NCBI GenBank assembly: GCA_904419385.1
Contig: CAJFRI010000004.1
Span: 1 to 42,866, forward strand
Length of the DNA stretch: 42,866 nucleotides
Reading direction: 5' to 3'
Source: Candidatus Heteroscillospira lomanii
Lineage (GTDB): Bacteria > Bacillota > Clostridia > Oscillospirales > Oscillospiraceae
The stretch's first letter is position 1; every line of letters begins with the position of its first letter. Made by a program: the position numbers and the translations under genes. Shown here in pieces: positions 39,001 through 42,866 of the stretch. The notes under the pieces are model-generated. The model saw only the letters and a list, made by a program, of their open reading frames with translations. It did no database searches and had not been told where the DNA came from.

Positions 39001-39540
39001 GCCGAGCGCGGCACGGCGGCCCACCTTGTCATGCAGTATATCGACTTTGAAAAGACAGGGAGCGGGGAGGCCGTGCGCTCGGAGATAGAGCGCCTGCATC
39101 TCGGCGGCTATCTCAGCGACGCGCAGGCGCGCTCAGTCGACCCGGGGATGATACTCGCGTTTTTCCGCTCTGAGCTGGGCGAGCGGCTGCTCGCGTCCGG
39201 AGAGGTGCTGAGGGAGCTGCCGTTTTCGCTGCTCGTCGACGCGCAGGACTACTATCCCGGCTGCCGCGGCGACTCGCTGCTTCTCCAGGGCGTGATCGAC
39301 TGCTGTTTTGCCGAGGGGGATAAATTTTACATAATCGATTATAAGACAGATTATGTAAATTCAGAAAACATAAAACAGCTAATCGCCCAGTACACGCCGC
39401 AGATAAAGACCTACGCCATGGCGCTCCGCCGCATGACAGGCCGCCCCGTATCAGGCACGGCGCTGTATTTCCTGCGCGCCGGCTGCACCGCTTATATAGA
39501 TGAGACCGGCGCGCTGGAGCGCATAGCCTGGCAAGGGTGA
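36025..39540 (+). CDS. addA: Helicase-nuclease subunit AddA
   Basis: The motor and nuclease half of AddAB, 1171 residues, starting at ATG 36025, six bases after GGAGG inside the end of addB. UvrD-type motifs: Walker A SAAAGSGKT (23-31), DEYQD (397-401), GDVKQSIYRFR, ENFRSR, VSIMSIHKSKGLEFP and LYVAMTRAKE. The C-terminal nuclease keeps HLVMQY, GVIDCCF and IDYKTD (D1105, K1107), all needed for cutting. The nuclease motif is encoded in an AT-rich stretch of about 65 bases unlike the rest of the gene, which contains the inverted repeat also found at 23613-23652. The reading frame is intact across it. Confidence 0.96.
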   Translation: MAIEFTPSQRAAIYDRGRSVLVSAAAGSGKTRVLTERLMAYVSDADDPKDIDSFLIITYTRAAAAELRGRILSELMARSAAEPGNRRLRRQANLCCRAQIGTIHSFCTQILRENAHSVGLPPDFRVLDGDRAETMAERCCEQVLEEAYDAMQPGFRALVDTVGAGRDDSRLARMVLTLHDKMQTHPDPALWAREQEKALSPECGDASETVWGEYLLSRAADAANYWAAEMDKLVAAMAAPGLEKLQKAYSASIEDTALALRDLARSASEGWDELRARLPVPFPRLGALRGSPDTKLSDHIKARRDSCKKAMDKLAKQFSAPSSELLRAMRAMAPAMTSLLELTLRFSERFSAEKRRRGGVDFSDLEHLALKLLVSPDGEPTELARRVSERYTEIMVDEYQDVNAVQDMLFRAVSRGGRNLFMVGDVKQSIYRFRLADPGIFLGKYRAFSRLDSAAAGESCRILLRENFRSRACVLDAANHVFSNIMSRRLGELDYDEEAALRCGASYYPPEGEAPAELCVIPADNGETPESTSAEPRAVAKMIRSLVESGLMISDGPALRPVRCGDIAILLRSPGSAGGDYAYALAEQGVPVAAGRGEPFFSSPEVSALIALLAVTDNPRQDVPLISVLRSAYFGFTANELAAIRACDKSASFYDALCLRAASDAKCAAFLDKLGVLRAAAPDTPTDEMVLLACRLCDAFAVAAAMPSGGDRRRNMMRLLEYARQFEEDGFRGLFRFVAMLRRMMERGDEPELPGEGGDSVSIMSIHKSKGLEFPVVFLCDTARRFNRQDAAQPVLIHSELGLGAKFTDIKRGIEYPTLARRAIAAKMNEELLSEEMRVLYVAMTRAKERLFITCSLKDPKKTISSLCSYLESPLPPQELEQAQSMAHWLISAALLEQDVLKLRIVEPAGEDEVAAEQPGAESLADPELTGEIARALAFEYPHEAAVRAPSKLTATELKGAFEPDPESAPLASPVRKSVFRMPDFSGRELTGAERGTAAHLVMQYIDFEKTGSGEAVRSEIERLHLGGYLSDAQARSVDPGMILAFFRSELGERLLASGEVLRELPFSLLVDAQDYYPGCRGDSLLLQGVIDCCFAEGDKFYIIDYKTDYVNSENIKQLIAQYTPQIKTYAMALRRMTGRPVSGTALYFLRAGCTAYIDETGALERIAWQG
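39326..39359. repeat. Inverted repeat inside addA (motif copy B)
   Basis: TTTACATAATC (39326-39336) and GATTATGTAAA (39349-39359), an 11-bp perfect inverted repeat with a 12-base spacer. Both arms and the spacer length are identical to the core of the palindrome at 23616-23649. It encodes the AddA nuclease motif YIIDYKTDYVN. Confidence 0.85.
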
Positions 39541-39541
39541 G

Positions 39542-40138
39542 CTATATGTTCCCGCGCACCCAGGCGTCGAGGAAAGCAAGCTGATCGTCTGTGTGGAACC
39601 AGTGCTCCCCACCGGGCATGACGGTGAGCGAAGCGCTGTGCCCGGAGCAGAAGCGCTCGACGCTGGCACGGGAAATGAGTTCGTCGTTTTCGGCGTACAG
39701 TATCGCCGTGGGTGCGTCCCAGCGAAGGCGTGTTTCCCGCGCAAAGCGCAGGTATTCCCACGACAGCACCTCGCCGGAGGCGGTCGTGATCTCCCGCCGC
39801 TGCATCAGCTCCGCCTCGCTCACTCCGGCCCTCAGCATCATCCCGCGGATGAGCTCCTCCATGTCGAGGACGGGGGAGATGAACAGCGCTTTTTCTACGG
39901 GCATGCCCTGCAGAGCGCACATTGCATAATAGGCCCCTATGCTGTTTGCGATCACCGCGGCGGGACCGCTGCTAAGGGCGCTGAGGAATGCGGCCTCGAT
40001 TGCCGGCTTTGCCGTCCACGGATATGCGCCGCAGTAGCCGACGCCGGCGACCGACCATCCGGGACAGAGGGGGCGAAAGCGCTCGGCTTCGGCGGGGCTG
40101 CCGCCGTTTCCGTGTATATAAAGCATGGTTTTTGCCAT
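39542..40138 (-). CDS. Small alpha/beta hydrolase
   Basis: A 198-residue cytoplasmic serine hydrolase, starting at ATG 40138 after CGGAGGTG; the ORF upstream of that is non-coding. The oxyanion loop HGNGG (9-13) and a full catalytic triad are visible: Ser66 in ANSIGAY, Asp152 in AENDELIS and His179 in GGEHWF. Lacking a cap domain, it resembles YdeN/RBBP9-type or esterase-like hydrolases. The substrate is unknown. It converges on addA with only one base between the stop codons and shows no clear terminator of its own. A TATCAT box at 40172-40177 may be its -10. Confidence 0.85.
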   Translation of the reverse strand: MAKTMLYIHGNGGSPAEAERFRPLCPGWSVAGVGYCGAYPWTAKPAIEAAFLSALSSGPAAVIANSIGAYYAMCALQGMPVEKALFISPVLDMEELIRGMMLRAGVSEAELMQRREITTASGEVLSWEYLRFARETRLRWDAPTAILYAENDELISRASVERFCSGHSASLTVMPGGEHWFHTDDQLAFLDAWVRGNI

Positions 40139-40237
40139 AAAACACCTCCGAAATGCGTGCTTCAGCACGAATGATAACACATTTTGCCTGTCATGGCCAC
40201 AATAAGCGCAAAAATGCGCTGCAAACCGAAAAAATCC

Positions 40238-40266
40238 TTGCAAAACAGGGCCGCTTGTGCTAGAAT
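40238..40266 (+). promoter_or_regulatory. Promoter of rpmE
   Basis: TTGCAA, a 17-base spacer and TAGAAT, with the start of transcription about 58 bases before the gene. Confidence 0.75.
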
Positions 40267-40331
40267 CACTATGCGTCTTGTAACCACACCTGTTTGGTGT
40301 AATCAAGGCAGCTTTTGTGAGGTGATAGATT

Positions 40332-40532
40332 ATGAAACCCGGAATCCATCCTGATTATCAGCAGACCAAGATCCGCTGCGCCTGCGGCGCCGTCTATGAG
40401 ACCGGTTCCACCAAGCAGGATATCTTTGTTGAGATCTGCTCCAAGTGCCATCCGTTCTACACTGGCAAGCAGAAGCTGGTCGACACCAGCGGCCGCGTTG
40501 ATAAGTTCAACAAGAAGTTCGGCCTCAAGTAA
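40332..40532 (+). CDS. rpmE: 50S ribosomal protein L31 (zinc-binding form)
   Basis: A 66-residue large-subunit protein. It begins MKPGIHPDY and has the cysteine set CACG and [13 protein letters not shown], so it is the zinc-containing L31 rather than the cysteine-free substitute made under zinc starvation. GTGAGGTGA lies before the ATG. It is a single-gene unit with its own promoter and two terminators in a row. Isoleucine codons are all ATC, as expected for a highly expressed gene here. Confidence 0.97.
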   Translation: MKPGIHPDYQQTKIRCACGAVYETGSTKQDIFVEICSKCHPFYTGKQKLVDTSGRVDKFNKKFGLK

Positions 40533-40550
40533 GATCTGCGTTATGAAATA

Positions 40551-40578
40551 AAGGGAGAGCTTTGGCTCTCCCTTTTTT
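40551..40578 (+). terminator. Terminator of rpmE
   Basis: A perfect 10-bp stem (AAGGGAGAGC / GCTCTCCCTT) with a TTTG loop, followed by a T-run. Confidence 0.94.
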
Positions 40579-40584
40579 CGTCGC

Positions 40585-40609
40585 CCCGGTGTGAAGTGCC
40601 GGGTTTTTT
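40585..40609 (+). terminator. Second, weaker terminator after rpmE
   Basis: CCCGG pairs with CCGGG around nine bases, followed by TTTTTT. Placed in tandem with the stronger terminator, it would block read-through into the opposing regulator gene. Confidence 0.6.
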
Positions 40610-40618
40610 GTTTTCGGC

Positions 40619-42493
40619 TTAAAACGTCGGCGAGATGCCGAACTCCTTCATCCTGCGCCAGAGCGTCGTCGTGCTTATGCCGAGCTCGCGCGCGGCCGCC
40701 TGGCGGTTGCCGCCGTGCTTTGACAGGGCCTCTATTATCTCTCCGGCTGCGCCGGAGCTTATCGGGCGGCTGCCGCCCTCTGAGTCGGGCGTGTGCATGA
40801 GGCGGATGAGGGTCGAGACCTGCTCGGGCCCTATGCTGCTCTTGCCGGCGGAGATGGCGAGACGTTCGATGAACGACTCGAGCTGGGCGTGATTGCCGGG
40901 CCAGGAATAGCTCTTTATCACGTCGAGGGCCTCCGGAGTCAGCTCGGTGTAGCGGCCGAGCTGCGTGCACTTGCGCTGGAGAATCTCGGCCGCGAGGTCT
41001 GGGATATCGTCGCGCGTGTCTCGCAGCGGCGGATATTCGATGGCCATGGCTGCGAGGCGGAACATCAGCTCGGGCATGATTTTTCCGGAATTGATGAGCT
41101 CGGAAAGCGGCATATACGACCGGACTATGAGCCGTATGTCGAGGTGGGCTGACTCACCGCCGTCGATGAGCGGGAGCGAGTGGTACTGCGACAGGAAAAG
41201 CATCTTGAGCTGGAGCGAAGGATGCAGGTATTCAATGCCGTTTATGAAGAGAGTGCCGTTCGCCGCCTCCCAGGCGGCTCCTGTGTTTTCTCCTGTTTGG
41301 CTGCCGGAGCCGAGCAGGCAGCGCTCCTGTTCCTGCGGTGTCGCCCACATCATCGCGTCGACCGGGACGAATTTTCCATAGCGTGCCGGCTCCGACGCAT
41401 AGTGCACGCACTGTGAGAACTTGAGCACGGGCGTGCCTGCCTCGGCGCAGATGAGGAGAGGGGAGGCGCTGCGGCTGAAGCCGTATCCCTGTTTGATGGC
41501 GCGTTTCATGGCCGGCGCGGAAGTGCGGATGATTGAGAAGCTTATGCGTCCGCGGGCGTAGTCGCTGTTCGTGCGGCTGAGGTCTTTGTCAGTATCCTTG
41601 AACGAGACAAGCACACCATATTCCCCGTCGAGGATTATCCGGCGCATCATTATGGCGAAGCTGTGGTTGCGCAAAGTAACAAATTGTGTGCCGCTGTCGT
41701 TTTCAGAGAGTACGCGGCGGAACAGTTCGATGTCGAGGCCTGGGATGAGATCGGAGACATTGGAGCCTATTATCCTATCGGTGTGCATCCCGAGGACGAG
41801 GCCTGCGCTGCCGTTGCAGCGCAGGGCGGCGCCGCTTTCACCAAAGAGGATGAAGCCGCTGAACGCGCCGCGCATCAGCGCCTCGATATTGCTGTCGTAT
41901 TTCTTCTGCAGGTCAAGCGCCTTGCGCACGGTGGCCGCAGTGGAAAAGGCAATGCGTATCGACTCCTCGGTCGAACCGGCGTATATCGCCGGGACGCCGC
42001 GCTCGTGCGACAGGTGCAGGTCCTGCAGCCCGCCGATGACGGCATCCGCGCCGTCGTCTATGGCCTCGCGCGCGGTCTTATATCGCCAGTCGCTGTAATC
42101 GTGATAGAGGTACTCGCGCAGCTCGACCCCGAACAGATCGTTGAACTTTGAGAGATCGGGAAAAAAGTTCACGGCGCCGATGAGCGCTATTACAGGGCGC
42201 TCCTTGCCGGGACAGAGCTTTTTTGCCCTGTCGACCAGCACGGCGACCTCCTGAGCCGTCATGCTCAGGGTGACCAGGCTCACGTCGCACTGGGCCTGTA
42301 TCATGAGTGCCTGAAGCCCGCGGGCGATGATTATATCTGCGCCTGCGGCCGCTTTTTTCTTTGTCTCGGCTATTATTGAATCCGATGAACGTATATAGCA
42401 GATCTCGTCGACAACGTCAGGAAATTCAGCTGAGACTTTGTTGGCGAGATCGGCTATATTTGGCTGAGGAGCGAAGAAAACGATCTTTCCCAT
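40619..42493 (-). CDS. PrpR-like regulator with a degenerate sigma-54-type AAA+ domain
   Basis: A 624-residue cytoplasmic regulator, starting at ATG 42493 behind AGGTG. The N-terminal domain (about 1-190) matches the PrpR_N sensor family (YIRSSDSII, ADIIIARGLQA, GAVNFFPDL, DAVIGGLQD). A PAS domain follows (about 205-300), then a region aligned with sigma-54 activators (about 320-540) and a Fis-type HTH (about 585-622, GNRQAAARELGISTTTLWRRM). The ATPase is degenerate: the Walker A position reads CAEAGTPVLKF, Walker B reads TLFINGIEYL, and GAFTGA is lost around GSGSQTGENTGA. It probably cannot hydrolyse ATP or activate sigma-54, and may act as a repressor or sigma-A-type regulator. It has a consensus -10 promoter. 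Confidence 0.85.
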   Translation of the reverse strand: MGKIVFFAPQPNIADLANKVSAEFPDVVDEICYIRSSDSIIAETKKKAAAGADIIIARGLQALMIQAQCDVSLVTLSMTAQEVAVLVDRAKKLCPGKERPVIALIGAVNFFPDLSKFNDLFGVELREYLYHDYSDWRYKTAREAIDDGADAVIGGLQDLHLSHERGVPAIYAGSTEESIRIAFSTAATVRKALDLQKKYDSNIEALMRGAFSGFILFGESGAALRCNGSAGLVLGMHTDRIIGSNVSDLIPGLDIELFRRVLSENDSGTQFVTLRNHSFAIMMRRIILDGEYGVLVSFKDTDKDLSRTNSDYARGRISFSIIRTSAPAMKRAIKQGYGFSRSASPLLICAEAGTPVLKFSQCVHYASEPARYGKFVPVDAMMWATPQEQERCLLGSGSQTGENTGAAWEAANGTLFINGIEYLHPSLQLKMLFLSQYHSLPLIDGGESAHLDIRLIVRSYMPLSELINSGKIMPELMFRLAAMAIEYPPLRDTRDDIPDLAAEILQRKCTQLGRYTELTPEALDVIKSYSWPGNHAQLESFIERLAISAGKSSIGPEQVSTLIRLMHTPDSEGGSRPISSGAAGEIIEALSKHGGNRQAAARELGISTTTLWRRMKEFGISPTF

Positions 42494-42509
42494 ATTATCA
42501 CCTGCCGTC

Positions 42510-42538
42510 ATTATACCCCAAGCCGTGAAAAAGGTAAA
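42510..42538 (-). promoter_or_regulatory. Promoter of the PrpR-like regulator
   Basis: On the minus strand TTTACC, a 17-base spacer and a perfect TATAAT. The predicted leader is only about ten bases and just holds the ribosome binding site. Confidence 0.7.
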
Positions 42539-42549
42539 GAATTAGCAAA

Positions 42550-42575
42550 GCCCCTCCGCCCTGAGGCGGAGGGGC
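42550..42575 (-). terminator. Hairpin after the SLH-protein gene
   Basis: A perfect 11-bp GC stem (GCCCCTCCGCC / GGCGGAGGGGC) with a CTGA loop, 13 bases after the stop. Only TTT follows on the minus strand, so termination may be partial. Confidence 0.7.
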
Positions 42576-42588
42576 GGGGCTTGTGGTG

Positions 42589-42866
42589 TTAGATGTTTGT
42601 GAAGCGCTGGAAGATGGTGGCGACCTGGGCGCGGGTGGCCGTGCCCTGAGGCTGCATGTTCTCATCGTCCACACCGTTCACGAGACCCTCGGCGACGGCC
42701 CAGGCAAGGGCGTCGGCCGCGTAGCCGGAGATGTCGCCGGCATCGGCAAAAGCATCGAGCTCGGCGCTCGCGCTGACGTCTATCTCTTTGTACTCGGCGT
42801 AGTTGTACATCATCGCCGCGAGCTGCTCGCGGGTGATGTTCGCGTTCGGCGCAAACTCAGTCTCGC
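42589..42866 (-). CDS. S-layer homology (SLH) domain protein, C-terminal fragment
   Basis: The gene runs off the window; about 92 residues are visible, 17 more than in the ORF track because the frame stays open to the edge. The fragment holds the end of one SLH repeat (FAPNANITREQLAAMMYNYA) and one nearly full repeat (FADAGDISGYAADALAWAVA, then VNGVDDENMQPQGTATRAQV). SLH repeats anchor surface proteins to pyruvylated cell-wall polymers. Placed at the C-terminus, they suggest a large secreted enzyme or structural protein whose main domain is outside the window. Confidence 0.92.
   Translation of the reverse strand, partial: ETEFAPNANITREQLAAMMYNYAEYKEIDVSASAELDAFADAGDISGYAADALAWAVAEGLVNGVDDENMQPQGTATRAQVATIFQRFTNI

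Overview
The window reads as chromosome of a GC-rich Gram-positive bacterium of the class Clostridia, most likely from the Oscillospirales. The evidence is the gene content and order: hprK-murB-rapZ-yvcK-whiA-dnaE, hrcA-grpE-dnaK-dnaJ behind a CIRCE operator, addB-addA, PhoP/PhoR-type phosphate control and S-layer homology repeats. This assignment is inference; there is no rRNA in the window. I found no tRNA, rRNA or CRISPR array.

Layout. 1-175 is the end of an IS256-type insertion sequence cut by the window edge. 217-2149 is a small accessory module: a TetR-type repressor divergent from two membrane proteins and a short protein made of 11-residue repeats. 2286-9190 is a complete phosphate operon, pstS-pstC-pstA-pstB-phoU-phoP-phoR. 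9203-10737 carries, on the minus strand, a metal exporter of the CDF family and ribosomal protein L28 (rpmB), each with its own promoter. 10860-19179 is the plus-strand housekeeping operon hprK-murB-rapZ-yvcK-whiA-dnaE. 19184-23575 is a minus-strand operon: a PMT-type glycosyltransferase, a PHP phosphatase, rpiB and a membrane-anchored glycoside-hydrolase-like protein. 23625-29505 is the heat-shock operon hrcA-grpE-dnaK-dnaJ, followed after a terminator by an RluA-type pseudouridine synthase. 29628-32085 encodes two lipoproteins, one PstS-like and one with WG-type repeats. 32134-32701 holds a gamma-carbonic-anhydrase-like gene divergent from addB-addA (32730-39540), the double-strand-break repair helicase-nuclease. 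39542-42866 contains an alpha/beta hydrolase, ribosomal protein L31 (rpmE), a PrpR-like regulator with a degenerate AAA+ domain, and the C-terminus of an S-layer homology protein.

How the parts work together. The Pst transporter, PhoU and the PhoP/PhoR pair form a closed phosphate sensing and uptake circuit. HprK (carbon regulation), YvcK and RapZ (cell-envelope precursor control), MurB (peptidoglycan synthesis), WhiA and DnaE (division and replication) link carbon status to envelope growth and the cell cycle. HrcA represses its own operon at the CIRCE site next to a strong TTGACA/TAGATT promoter.

Most unusual observations: an exact motif, TTTACATAATC-N12-GATTATGTAAA, occurs twice, 15.7 kb apart, once at the 3' end of the RluA-family gene and once inside the addA nuclease motif. 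A sigma-54-activator-like regulator has lost its Walker A, Walker B and GAFTGA motifs. One gene appears to start at ATT. The small protein of 11-residue repeats sits with two membrane proteins under a TetR repressor. A PstS-like protein with an altered ligand loop is paired with a WG-repeat lipoprotein. No wholly new multi-gene defence or mobile system is evident; most of the window is conserved chromosome.
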